A stretch of 64,000 nt of DNA from assembly GCA_958295665.1 (NCBI GenBank), contig OY282559.1, positions 266,948,057 to 267,012,056 on the forward strand. Reading direction: 5' to 3'. Positions 42,284 through 54,290 of this stretch are shown piece by piece (within the stretch, counting starts at the first letter, position 1; each line of letters starts with the position of its first letter). Source of the DNA: Tipula vernalis (Eukaryota > Arthropoda > Insecta > Diptera > Tipulidae). Position numbers and translations under genes: made by a program. The notes below the pieces were generated by a model, which worked only from the letters and a program-made list of their open reading frames with translations, searched no databases and was not told the DNA's origin.

Positions 42284-43103
42284 CAGTGCCTTCTAGAGTA
42301 TAGAGCCATAATCATTACGACGTATTTTTAGAGGCTTTTTTAGTGGTATAATTTTTCACTAATTTCCGTAAGAATCCATAGTTAAAGTGATGTTTTTTAG
42401 CTTCAAATTTTTCAATGAAGAAAGCAAAAATATTATAAAGCATTTTTATAAAAGTCTTATTCATTTATTTAACAACAATATACGAGCAGGCTGTATTGGT
42501 ATTAAATAAATATTAATTGGAGAAATATTAAAATTAAATTATTTCTAAAATATATTTTTCGAACTTTCACTTTGAAAAATACATCAAAGTTGGCTTTGAC
42601 GAGTTAAAATAATACTTGCTAAATTTATCTTTAGTTTTACTAGCGTACATTAGGTGTCTAAGATGTTTACAAAAAAAATACGAAAAAAAATTATTTAATC
42701 ACAAAATTGTGACACGTTCTTAATATTTAGTGTTTGGTTCGATTTTACCAAATTTTTACTGCCATCACTGTAAATTATATTGACTTAATGACCACAGGAT
42801 TTATAGTAAGCTTTTATTTCAACTTGACCAGAATGCTATTGTTATGAATTTTTTTTAAATTTTGGTTTAAATAAATCAAATATTACGAGAAAATGAAAAC
42901 GATTTATTTGAACGACAATGTTAAAATTCAAATATTTATGAAAGTATTTCAGAAATCCTATTTAAGAATTTGTAACATTTTCATTTATAAATTTGTCTTA
43001 GGGGAAAAAAGTGATTTCTTTTACGTTTTGTGTGTTTTGCTATGAACAGTTTGGTCTTTTCCTCGTTTCTTGACTATGGCTGTGTATAATCTAGGTTGCT
43101 TTG
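42284..43103. mobile_element. CAGAGC MITE, copy 5
   Basis: It begins CAGTGCCTTCTAGAGTATAG (one change in the terminal motif) and ends ATAATCTAGGTTGCTTTG, as in copy 1. At 820 bp it is missing about 90 bp internally relative to copies 1 and 2 (for example around 42725-42775). The flanks TTTTAAAG and GTTATAGG do not form a clear TSD. It is more diverged than copies 1-3, so probably older. Confidence 0.85.
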
Positions 43104-44928
43104 GTTATAGGCATCGTTAGGGCTTTCCAAAGAATAGTGGCGATGTTTAGGGTAAATTAAGTTATTTTCTTGTTTTAAATTTTTATTTATGAAAGATTAT
43201 CTGCGAATTAGGGTTGTTGATTTTTTGAGAAATTTTATGTTGCATGTCAGCATAAGAATTTTCTCGTGATTCTGTCGTTCATTTCGTGATTCTATGGTTT
43301 ATGCGGAAAGAACGTAAAAATCAGAGGGAGGGAGGATAATAATATTCTTTTTATATTTTGGGTTATCTTAAAGGTTATTTCAAGGTGAAAATAGTTCTTT
43401 GAACAGGAATCTCTATTTCTTTAAGCAGCAATTTATTGTACCTAAACAATTGAACATCATTTATTTGTAAATATTTTTTTTCGACGTTTATTTTTCAAGA
43501 TATTTAGCAAAGTCCCATTATATAGATTAGAAATTTGACATTTTGTAGTAAAACATCGTTCACCATGCTTTGTAATTATCAAAGCTTTCTCATAAAACCA
43601 AAACAAATATCTAAACTATGAAACTTACTTAAATTAAATAAATTTACAGCGAAATTCAACGGAGGGTATATATAATGTCTTAGCAATATCATACCACCCA
43701 AATTAATCGATATTAACACAGTTAATGGACCTGTAACACAAAAATAAACATTAAAAAAGTCATTAGATATTGAGACGAAGATTATTGCTCTCTAACATAA
43801 AGAAACACATAACAATACACTTTTAATCATGTAAAATCCCTAAATAGAAGCAATCCCTAAAGTAATAAATACGAGTATAAACAAAGCACAAACAAAATTC
43901 TGACACTCTCTGAATATTTCTAGTAACGTTCTTTTATTATCACATCTTCGAAAAACAAGCAAGACAGCATCAAGAAGGTTCAAAGTCAAACGGAATTACA
44001 TTACGATATTTTATTTATTCAAGGGTATGAAATTATGTCCATAACTTTTTTTTTGTAGCATCTGGTATTTGATTTAAAAATGAACAACAGTTGGTTTTGA
44101 GTTATCAAAACTCATTTGTCCCGACTTTTCACAATTTTCTTTGATAACCTAAAGAAACTTCCACTGTCATTGTGTTCCATTTTTAGTTCATTTATAATTT
44201 GCATTTAAATATTTTGTTTTGTGTACACACTAGAGAATATTTAAATTAGTCTAAAGCTGTATAAATAGTAAAAAGCTTATTTGTAGGTTAATTATTTTTA
44301 CAGTAAAATAAAGTTTCTGCAGCTTTTTACTTTAACACAAAAAAAAACAGCGAGATTTTCATTATAAATGGTTTGGTGTGTCGTCATCGTCATCTTTTTT
44401 GTGAATTAGCTAGAATACAGCAACAGCATAGTATATGTTACGTTAATAATGATAAATTACACCCAAAACATTTAAAAACAAAAAAGGATGTATTGTGTAT
44501 CCTATACACAGAGATTAATGAAGTGGATTTTATGAGATTATAGTGGTTTGGTGAGTCTTTTGAAAAATTGATTTTATTTTTATTTGTATGATGTGGAAAT
44601 TTAGGGAACAGATGCACAAAATCGTATAGTATTTACACAGAAAGCGGTGAAGAATATATTGTGTAGTGGCAAGCTAATTTGAACGCAAAGATTAAACGTC
44701 ACGAAATATAATTATCATAGTGTATGTAACCTCAAAAAATTCGTTTAGTTGTAGTGCTTTAATGTTAGGTATCGTCAAAGAATAAGAACATTCTTACCGA
44801 ATGTTAACATTGGAAAGAATATCCCTCAAATTACTGAGGCTAAAAAGCAGAGCATAATTCATTAGGCTAAAAGTATGCCACATATATATATACTAAACTG
44901 AAGTAAACACTGATGTCATTTATAAATT
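43104..44928. other. No gene recognised
   Basis: There is no supported coding region, RNA gene or clear repeat in this AT-rich stretch. A TATA dinucleotide run (CATATATATATAC) lies near 44880. It might be host intergenic or intronic DNA. Confidence 0.55.
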
Positions 44929-44933
44929 AATGT

Positions 44934-45341
44934 TGTTCAACCTTGTGAACAGTTTTCTATACATTTGCGGAATTTAGGTACTGTATGCACTATGCACTAT
45001 ATTGCATCTTTTTCATATATTTTTTATTGTTAGCAGTTTACCAAATATAATATAAATATATTTCATTGTCAGCAGTTTTTGTCAGCAGTTTACCAAATAT
45101 AATATCAATATATTTCATTGTCAGCAGTTTTTACCTATAAATTTGTACAAATTACATTAATTATATAATTAATGTACAATTTAGTATATTTTTATACTGT
45201 TGTTGTAAAAGGTATAATATTTTTTGTATATAAGAAACAACGCAAACAAATAAAATTTAGTGTTTATAAGTATACTCAACAAGACGTTATTTTTGTCTAG
45301 TACTGACCAACGGTAAGCGGAAAATAACGTTAAATCAAACA
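44934..45341 (+). repeat. BEL 5' LTR (408 bp, with 52-bp internal duplication)
   Basis: Starts TGTTCAAC and ends ATCAAACA. Relative to the 3' LTR it has an extra tandem unit: 45028-45079 and 45080-45131 are near-identical 52-bp blocks (TGTYAGCAGTTTACCAAATA...). It also shows at least seven substitutions in the first 60 bases. A TATATAAG sequence at about 45227 and AATAAA at 45250 could be its promoter and poly(A) signals. Confidence 0.9.
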
Positions 45342-45360
45342 TTGATCCTTCGAGCTACAA
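45342..45360 (+). promoter_or_regulatory. Putative primer-binding site
   Basis: TTGATCCTTCGAGCTACAA immediately follows the 5' LTR, the position where a tRNA 3' end primes minus-strand DNA synthesis. TCCTTCGAGC is typical of a tRNA acceptor/T-arm complement. The tRNA identity is not assigned. Confidence 0.55.
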
Positions 45361-45439
45361 AACAACCGTGCCTTTGCAAAACAGTACAAAAAAAAACCAA
45401 GTTATCAAAGGAGAAAATGTAATCACTTCAAGGGATAAA

Positions 45440-47080
45440 TGGACACGGTAAAAGCCTTACGTGAGCAGACCTCTACTGGAAAGCTGATCAACAAAATAAA
45501 GAGCAATATCAAGAAGGTGGACCGCAAAGAAAAACAGTAGAATACTGTGAACAACGGCTCACCAACTTACAACTTCTCTACGATAAATTCTGCACAGTGG
45601 ATGCCCAATTAACACATACTTTACCTGATGACCATGAATATCGGAAACAAAATTATTGTAAACAGGTGAAGGATGTATTTGAGGAGACAAGAAATCTACT
45701 TCTCGAGGCTCATAAAAGAGCAGCACCAGGCCAAACTGAGGAAGCAAAGCAACAGGCAAAAGCAGATTTAGAACACGAGGTAGCAGACGCCTCCTCCTAC
45801 CAGATTTTAGATGACGACGATGATCTTGAAAACGAAGATAAAATCTCAGCTGTCACGTTAGATAATAAGGATCCGGAGAAGCGCTACAAAGTTCAAACAG
45901 CGAAATCAAAAATGCTGAAACAAAATTTAAGCAGCATCACAAAATACGGAGCTAATAATTTCAACAAGCCATATTGTGAGCTTAAAATAAAACAGCTAAC
46001 AGACGCTTGGAATTCTTTTAATAACAACCACGAGGAGATAATCGCAAATGCAACTGACGAAGAATTTGAAAGACATGCTTTCAAAACAACTTGTTTGAAG
46101 AGATCCAAGCGAAATACGAGTTGTGCGTCATTGAGATTCAGCAGAAGTTGGAAATAGAGTTCAACAGATTTCCTAAAGCCGGCGTCACGAAGAATACAAA
46201 CATAAAGTTGCCAACCATTGAAATTCCCTTATTTTACGGGGATTACAAGCAATGGAGAAGCTTTTATAGTCTGTTCAATAAAACGGTACATCAAAATGAG
46301 AGTTTGTCAAACGGATAAAGGATGTATTATCTACTTTCGATGGTAAGAGGACAAGCAGCGAAACTAATCAATCATCTTACACTATCGGAAGACAACTATA
46401 TGACTGCATGGGATACTCTTATTGCCAGATACAATGACAAGCGGCTATTAGCTAGCACGCACGTAATTGCATTGTTAGATCTACCCAGTTTGACGGTGGA
46501 ATCTGCTAGCGGGTTAAGGACAATACACGATACCGCTTTGGAATGTCTACACGCAATAAACAACTTAGGTGTAGAGACAGAACATTGGAGTGCCTTAGTA
46601 ATAGGAATTTTAACGAGGAAACTTGATGCTGAAACACGCAGTATTTATGAGAGTACGATCAAAAATCCAAAAGAAATTCAAACGTTAAAAAATTTCTTTA
46701 GTTTCTTGGAATCAAGATTTCAATCTATAGCAACTATAACTAGAGAAAAGGGAAAAGAGAAACCGCAGCCACAAAACCAACAAAACATTGCAAAGAAGGT
46801 AACGCCTGTGGCAACAACAAATGAACCATCCTGTGGTTATTGCGGTGGGACTCATCAAGTTACAGGTTGCAAGACTTTTCAAAACTTAGCGATAGTGGAA
46901 CGAACTTCAGCTGCTAGAGCAAAATCCTTGTGTAGAAGCTGCCTACAGAATTATCATGGAAGATATTGCCACAAAACATGTGCAACATGCAATGGATCTC
47001 ATCATATGCTACTTCACGACAACGAAAAGGCAACCAAAAAACCGAAAGAAACCGTTGCAAAAACAACCTTACAAACAGCT
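45440..47080 (+). pseudogene. BEL gag region with zinc knuckles
   Basis: The frame opens at ATG 45440 (MDTVKALREQTSTGKLINK) and shifts near 45535 into 45597-46080 (AQLTHTLPDDHEYRKQNYC). It shifts again near 46085, then reads LPTIEIPLFYGDYKQWRSFY, the BEL gag core. An in-frame TAA at 46316-46318 interrupts it just before MYYLLSMVRGQAAKLINHL. The gag part ends in cysteine/histidine motifs (CGYCGGTHQVTGC, CRSCLQNYHGRYC, CATCNGSHHMLLH; 46830-47015). Gag would form the particle and bind RNA. Two frameshifts and one stop make it defective. Confidence 0.85.
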
Positions 47081-50000
47081 AATAAAGCTGTGCAAGGTAG
47101 CATTTTATTAGCTACCGCCATGGTAAAAATAACATGTAATGATGAAGAACACTTGGTCCGTCTTCTAATTGATCCAGGCTCCCAAGGCACCTTCATAACT
47201 GAAGAGTTAGCAAACAATCTCAATCTTACAAAAACACCGATTCAAGCAGACATCGCCAATGGGTCGGACAGAAGCTGGTACGGCTCATTCATCAGTATAG
47301 AGTTCATCATTAGTCCGCGGTTTTCTTCAAATTTCAAGATCAAAATGAAGGCTATGGTGTTCAAAAACATAACCGGTAGCATACCTAATGAGCCTATTAC
47401 ACAACAAACCAAACTGGGATGGATTCTTACTGGGAATACATCTGCTAGTGTCAATATGGCAATGTATCAGACAATGATTGTAACCACCAACGAGATTGAC
47501 AATCAATTAAAAAAATTTTGGGAAATCGAGGAAGTACATAAACCAAGAACTCATACAAAAGAAGAAAAGGAATGTGAAGAAATTTACGACGAAACTCATA
47601 TACGCCTAACCGATGGAAGTTATAAGGTAAGAATTCCGTTTAACAACGAATTACTAGTTTCCAAACCACTCAGTCAATCAAAAAAAACAGCCATCGCTCG
47701 ACTACTCCAAGTCGAAAAACGTTTGACCAAGAACCCTGAGTTGGCACTACAATACCAACAATTTAATATCAAGAAAACTGAAAGCATAGATGGAGATATC
47801 CAACACTACTATCTTCCTCATCATGCTGTCTTGAAGGAGGAGAGCACAACGACAAAACTCAGAATCGTTTTCGATGCATCGGCAAAAACATCCACAGGGG
47901 CATCATTAAATGAATTAATGCTGAATGGTCCCACATTGCAGCAGGACTTAATGAGCTTACTTTTACGCTGGCGAAAATAAAAGTACGGCTACACAGCAGA
48001 TCTAGAAAAAATGTTTCGTCAAATAAAAATTCATGAAGAAGATCAGGAATATCAGCGGATTTTATGGATAAAGTCTCCTGGAGAACAGCTGCAAGAATAC
48101 AAACTTACAACCATACTTAGCGGTGCGAACCTTGCAACAATTAGCGAAACATGAAGCCCATAAATATCCAATCGCGAAAGAAATCGCTTTCACTGATTTC
48201 TATGTTGACGACCTCATATCTGGAAACAACACGCTCGACGATGCATTATCAGCACAGAAACAGCTTATAGCAATGCTCAGATGTGAAAGTTTTAACCTCC
48301 GAAAGTGGGGTTCCAACAACCAAGCCCTACTAAACACCGTATACCAACAAATCTGCGGAATACTGGAATCTTGGAATTTAAGCTTGATGATACAATAAAG
48401 ACACTCGGCCTTCGTTGGAATCCTGCCACAGACAGCTTCAGATTTCACATTTCGTTATCGGAGTCTGATAACAGACACGCTACCAAAAGGAGTCTACTTT
48501 CAGAGAGCTCAAAAATCTTTGACCCCCTAGAATGGTTAGCACCAGTTACTATAATAGCTAAATTAATCATGCAAGACCTTTGGGTAGCAGGTCTTTCTTG
48601 GGATCAAACATTACTTCAGATACTAGCCACGCAATGGCAGGGTTTTAAAACTGCACTTCCTTCATTAGAATTAATATCTATACCTAGATGGCTTTGTTTC
48701 GATGGTCAATCACCGCTCAGTTTTCATGGCTTCTACGATGCGTCTGAAAAAGCTGATGCAGCAGTCGTCTACGCTAGGAGCTTGAACAACGATGGAAATA
48801 TCAACGTGACTCTTGTTGCATCCAAGACCAAAGTAGCGCCGATAAAAAACATATTGTCGATTCCACGACTCGATTTATGCGGCGCGTTATTGCTCACTAA
48901 GTTAATGAAACAGGTGTATGAAGCGTTACACATCCAAGATAAAGAGATGTCATTTTGGACAGATTCAATGATCACGCTTTCGTGGATTAAAGGTCGTCCC
49001 CAAAAATACAAGACATTCGTCGCAAATAGGATTTCTGAAATACAAGAATAATCAAATCCAGCACAATGGTACCATACAAGCACCAAGGAAAATCCTGCTG
49101 ATTGTGCGTCTAGAGGAATTCAGCCAACACAGTTGAAAGGCTACAGTTTATGGTGGACGGGTCCGAAATGGCTCAATAGGCCGACTCAGGATTGGCCACA
49201 ACCTATTCAAGTCAACGACACCGCACTAGAGGGGAAGCATGTGATATTAACTTCTACTGCTAAAATAGTTAATCCATTTGTGCAGCTAGTAGAAAACATT
49301 CGGACATCAACAAAATATTCCGCATCATCAGCTATTGTCGACGCTTCATAAAGAAAAGTTTAAAGATGCAAGGCGGCCATATGACGCACAACATCGTACC
49401 GACCGGTTTGGAGCTCAAGGAAGCAAGAGGAGAATTATGCAGAGCGATACAACATGAGGAGTTCCAGAAAGAAATTATTCGTTTACAAAAACATGACTCT
49501 GTTTCAGCGAAAAGCCATCTCTATCGATTAATCCATTTATTGACGAGCAGCAAATCCTGCGAGTAGGAGGTAAAATTGCGAACGGCGCCTTACATTTTGA
49601 AACAAAGCATCTAATCATACTACCTTCAAAACACCGATTAACCAAGCTGCTGATAGCTGATGCACACCTACGGACATTGCACGGCGGCAGCCAGCTAACT
49701 CTAGCTCTTCTTAGAAGAAGGTACTGAATCACAAACGGCAGAAATAGAATTCGGGCAGAAATAAATAAGTGTATAACATGTCATCGCTTCAAATCCGCCA
49801 GCAAATTACAGTTAATGGAAAACTTACCTCAAAGACGAGTATTACCGTCACGTCCATTCACACACATGGGCGTAGACTTTGCAGGACCTATTCAAGTCAG
49901 AGTTTCTAAAGGAAGAGGCACGAAGTCCTACAAGAGATACATAGCAGTCTTTGTATGTTTTTCAACTAAGGCTGTTCATCTCGAGATTGTGAGCGATTTA

Positions 50001-50930
50001 ACTGCAATAGCCTTTGTAGCAGCATTCAGAAGATTCATTGCGCGCAGAGATATATGCCAACATATTTATTCTGATAATGGTACGAATTTTGTCGGAGCTC
50101 GATCAATACTCGACAAGGAAAAGCGTGAGTGTATAAAACAAGCCACCCCAGAACTTCAAAAAATGTTGGCTAATAATGGCACAGAATGTCATTTTATTCC
50201 ACCATCAGAACCACATTTCGGAGGGCTATGGGAGACAGCAGTCAAGACAATGAATTATCACCTAAAGCGAATAATCGGGGAAAGCACACTAACATACGAA
50301 GAACTTTCAACAGTAATTTCCCAAATCGAAGCATGTCTCAATTCTAGGCCACTGGTAACTATATTGGCAGATCCGTCTGAAGTAGTCCTGACACCAGGTC
50401 ACTCCTTAATAGGCGCTCTACTACTCGCCGTTCCAGAACCAGATTTGTTGCATAAAAACGTAACTTTAGGACAGCGTTGGAGACTATTGCAAAAGATGGT
50501 TCAACAATTTTGGAAGCGATGGTCGACCGATTACCTATGAAGCCTTCAACAGCGGGCAAAATGGAATTGCAAACAGCCAGAAGTCAAACTTGATGACATT
50601 GTTTGGATTAAAGACAACAATCTGCCACCGGCTAAGTGGCCCCTTGGGCGAATTGTCGAATTGCACCCGGGATTAGATAAGTTGACTAGAGTCGTGACAT
50701 TAAAGGATAGTCACGGCATCAAATTTAAACGACCAATCTCGAAGATAAGCATTCTCCCTAACAAAGACGCAGAAGCTCCGGAGAAAGAACAAATCAGAGA
50801 AGCTCGCAGTAGATACATAAGCGCAAACACCAGAATCAAAATAATGCCCTTGTTCATATTGAGTTTACTAGCAATGTGTAACGTTTGTTCAGGAAGTCAG
50901 CAGCTAATCTTCCGTATAACCTGACTAGTT
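47080..50930 (+). pseudogene. BEL pol (protease, RT, RNase H, integrase)
   Basis: The protease reads VRLLIDPGSQGTFITEELA (near 47155-47215); the usual DSG is DPG. The RT part has YLPHHAVLKEESTTTKLRIV, FDASAKTSTGASLNELM, then a stop at 47978. After a frameshift, AFTDFYVDDLISGNNT (near 48190-48235) carries an intact YVDD. RNase H has FYDASEKADAAVVY and SFWTDSMITLSWIKG (48730-49000). Integrase has a HLRTLHGG/CITCHRFKS zinc region (49660-49800), MGVDFAGPIQ, HIYSDNGTNFVGA and PHFGGLWETAVK (49866-50240), giving all three acidic residues. A stop follows at 50538. Pol ends at about 50930, overlapping the env start. At least four breaks are visible. Confidence 0.9.
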
Positions 50931-52453
50931 TTTCATATCAGCCCGGACTCTATTTTGATTACACTAGAAACGTGCAGTTTACAAATAACCAATGGAAGAT
51001 CATTGTATATTTTAACATGACAACTTATCAAAACGAGCTAAGTTTGTATCAAGCTTGCGTGAGAAAGCTGGCCCAGCTCTGTTTGAACAGCTCTATCCCT
51101 GACACATGCTTAGTAATAACCAACCAACTGCAAAACAGCTTAGCAGATATCAATCAGAGAAACGAGTTACTCCACCACGGTAAAAATTACAGACGAAAAC
51201 GAGGTGCTATCAATATAGTAGGAAATATAGCAAGCGAGCTATTCGGGATACTAGACAATCGAGATGCAGAACTTTATGAGCAGGAAATAGAAAAAAGCAA
51301 GGAGAATCAGATGTATTTACTAAAGCTCATAAAAAATAAGACATCTATTGCCGATGCCACCCTCAGTCTGCTTAAGAAAAACGAGGCAGAAATGATTCAG
51401 CATTGGAAGATATTTAATCAGCAAGTAAATGAGCATTTGAATGATCTCAACAACATTAACAGATTCACAACTATGGCAATTCAGGCCTTGATGTTAATGT
51501 TGAAATTTAAAGAGATTCAACAGAATTTAATTGAAGCAGTTCTAGATACTCAAAATAAGGTAGTTAGTACTGCCATTTTAACACCACCACAGTTAGCAGA
51601 GGAAATCAACAAAATACCATAGCACTTGCCACCAGATGTAGTTCTGCCAGGACATCAGGACCCTGATCAAATAATAACCTTATATCAACTGATATCTTGC
51701 AAGGGACGTCTGAATGGACAATATGTTATTTTGGAGCTAAAGCTGCCCCTATTAACCAAGGAAAAATATCAATTGTTTAAGCCCTTATCATTCCCAACAT
51801 CTAGTGCTATCTTACCAGTACTACATGCTATCCAGCTATGAGTTCCATCATTGCAAGCTCATTGAAGCTAGCTATATCTGCATACTTCAGCATCCAATGC
51901 ATACTGCTTATTTCAACAACACTATTTGTGAGTTTCAATTGTTAATCTCAACAAAAACAAATAATTGCGCGACAGCGAAACAAAAGGCAGACAAGTCACA
52001 AACCAACTGGGTCAACCTTAGGAACAATAACTAGTTGTTTTCATCGCAACATCCACAACCAGCCATTATAGTTTGCGGGGAAGACGTGACTACGTTAACT
52101 ATTCCAATAAACGGAAAGATTTCACTGAAGGAAGGGTGCACATTGAAAGTTGGATTAATTACACTAAAAAGTCACAAAACCATCAAAAGCAGAGTAGATT
52201 CCTACCAGCAGTCAATCTATCGACCAATTGGACGATCCTCTACAATACAACTATTCTTCAGGAAGTTCCAAATGAAGGAGAATTTACTGTTCTCCACAAG
52301 AAAATAGCTGAATTACAAGGTGCTAGTGTACATGTATCAAAGCATGATGTGCACCACTACGCAGTGACATATATCATAGTTGGCTTTATCCTACTAGGCG
52401 TGATAGCATACCTATGTAAGGTCAGAAGAAGAGCGCCAAGGCAAGATGACTAG
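50844..52453 (+). pseudogene. Env-like glycoprotein gene of the BEL element (broken)
   Basis: A signal-peptide-like start (MPLFILSLLAMCNVC, ATG 50844) lies in the pol end frame. The reading then shifts near 50915 into a 245-codon frame. That frame holds a basic RRKRG processing site (near 51194) followed by a hydrophobic glycine-rich stretch ending ELFGILD, then heptad-like sequence, the layout of F-type (baculovirus-F-like) insect retroelement envelopes. A stop at 51620-51622 and further frame changes follow. The last piece ends in a membrane segment (YIIVGFILLGVIAYLC, near 52370-52417) and a short basic tail to the stop at 52453. It is non-functional as it stands. Its presence shows that this BEL lineage once carried an envelope. 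Confidence 0.8.
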
Positions 52454-52538
52454 AGGCTAGAGGCGCCAGCAGCTACCGGATAGAGATGTTAACTCAGCGA
52501 GTCATCTATGCCATACAAATCAATACATCCGCGGAGTA

Positions 52539-52893
52539 TGTTCAACTTTGTGAACAGTTTTTTATACATTTGCAAAAATTAGATACTGGATGCACTATGC
52601 ACTATATTGCATCTTTTTTATATATTTTTTATTGTTAACAGTTTACCAAATATAATATCAATATATTTCATTGTCAGCAGTTTTTACCTATAAATTTGTA
52701 CAAATTACATTAATTATATAATTAATGTACAATTTGCATATTTTTATACTGTTGTTGTAAAAGGTATAATATTTTTTGTATATAAGAAACAACGCAAACA
52801 AATAAAATTTAGTGATTATAAGTATACTCAACAAGACGTTATTTTTGTCCAGCACTGACCAACGGTAAGCGGAAAATAACGTTGAATCAAACA
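52539..52893 (+). repeat. BEL 3' LTR (355 bp)
   Basis: Begins TGTTCAAC and ends ATCAAACA, followed by the TSD AATGT. It lacks the 52-bp duplication of the 5' LTR. The polypurine tract expected just before it is weak (GCGGAGTA). Confidence 0.9.
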
Positions 52894-52898
52894 AATGT

Positions 52899-53655
52899 AA
52901 TTGAAACTTGTTCTCGCTTCCGATGTCGTTGGTATTTCAACGGTTTCTGGTAATAATGATTCAATCTGTAATCGATTTAATTGAGTATGTTCCATATAAG
53001 ATATCCGGGAGTTCAGAATTGATAATTATTCACGTAGATAAGATGAAACGCTCGCCGCTATTTTATCATTGGAAGAGGTACTACTCTGTGTTTCAATATT
53101 TGTCGAAGGTTTATGACACTCTGTGAACGCTCACGATACATTAGAAATTGCGTGATACTTTAAATGGTATTTTTCCCATCAGTACATTCCCGCTGCCAAT
53201 TTGTTGAGAGACCTGAATGCGCCAAATTAATGGCCAAATCCAGCATTTTTCAAAAGCCAATCTGATATTTGCCAGAGTGAAATGGTTTTTTCCCGGATTA
53301 AACTACATTTTGCACGGAATTTAAATAGTACATATTGTTGTACAATGTTACTTGGGTGAAAAATTGATTTGGGAATTTAGATTAGAATTTTTTATTTTAT
53401 TTTTTCCTTGCTTTATTATAAGGTTAATATAAAATACAGATCCAATGTAGTTTTCCGAGTTTTAGATATAAACTTTGCTACGGAATGAAGAAAAATAAAA
53501 TACATAAATAGATTTAGACTAAAGTCATATAGTGAGTCAATTACAAGAAACTCGCAAAGAATGTACCTTAATTCTAACTTAATTCTATCTTATAATTAAC
53601 TAAATACATACAACACATAATGCAACAATTGCAACAAATTGCCCGTCAGGGTGTT
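52899..53655. other. No gene recognised
   Basis: A 72-codon plus-strand frame (52908-53126) contains no domain I recognise. The rest is AT-rich. The stretch before the Jockey-like relic may be its 3' region. Confidence 0.5.
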
Positions 53656-53659
53656 CGCG

Positions 53660-54290
53660 TTCTACCAAGATCATTTATTAAATTATTATTTATAAGTGAA
53701 AGTTTATTTTTATATTTCATGTAATATTGAAATGAAAGATCTTTAATTAAGTTGGTTTTAGTTCGTGAATGCAATCTTGTAGTTCGGTATCTCCTCGGGA
53801 CATTTAATATTAATTTTTAAAATTTGTTTTGTAAGATTTGAATTTTTTGTTTGTGGATGTTAGCCGCATTCCACCATAGAGGAGATCCATACAAGATTAC
53901 AGCCAGTACAACTGTCTTATAAGCTAACATTTTGTTTTCAAACGATAGGTAACTTTTTTTATTTAATAAAGGATATAGCACATAAAAAAATTTATTAACT
54001 TTACTTATTATAAAATTTAAGTGATTTTTGTATGTCACTTTTGGATCCAGGAGAATGCCAAGATATTTGACCTGTTTTTCCCAGGTTAATTGTTGTCCGT
54101 TTATAAGCAGATTTGTTTGAGGTAGTTTAGTTGTTATCCTCCACCGCGAAAAATATATAGCCTGTGATTTGTTAGAGTTTAGTTTAAGACCCCATTTTTT
54201 AAAGTAAGCTACCAATATGTTGTTCCATACTAGATTTAAACATAATTTTAGTAAGAATTGAGTTGCAATACGAGATTTGATCTCAAACAA
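53660..54290 (-). pseudogene. Jockey-like RT C-terminal fragment
   Basis: The minus-strand frame 54290-53817 reads FKKWGLKLNSNKSQAIYFSR, QLTWEKQVKYLGILLDP, LLNKKSYLSFENKMLAYK and LYGSPLWWNAANIHKQKIQ. This is the palm end, thumb and C-terminus of a Jockey-type RT downstream of the YADD box. A stop at 53817 follows. Beyond it only CPEEIPNYKIAFT-like residues are visible (53800-53770). The N-terminal side is cut at 54290, where anonymous repeats begin. It is a different copy from the one at 2.4-5 kb. Confidence 0.8.

Larger units (their letters stand above)
44934..52893 (+). mobile_element. BEL/Pao retrotransposon with env-like gene (complete ends)
   Basis: Two LTRs (44934-45341 and 52539-52893) bracket gag, pol and env-like regions in the order gag, protease, RT, RNase H, integrase, env. 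The 5-bp target duplication AATGT is present at 44929-44933 and 52894-52898, so insertion boundaries are secure. BEL/Pao membership rests on the pol motifs (LRIVFDASAKTS, YVDD, RLDLCGALLL, SDNGTNF...PHFGGLWE). LTR divergence, a 52-bp LTR duplication, and several stops and frameshifts show an old, non-mobile copy. Confidence 0.92.

Noticed and set aside
53657..53700. P-element-like or other host gene end downstream of the first BEL element
   Set aside because: The small frames at 52.9-53.1 kb show no transposase or other motif; the only readable coding nearby is the minus-strand Jockey-like RT.
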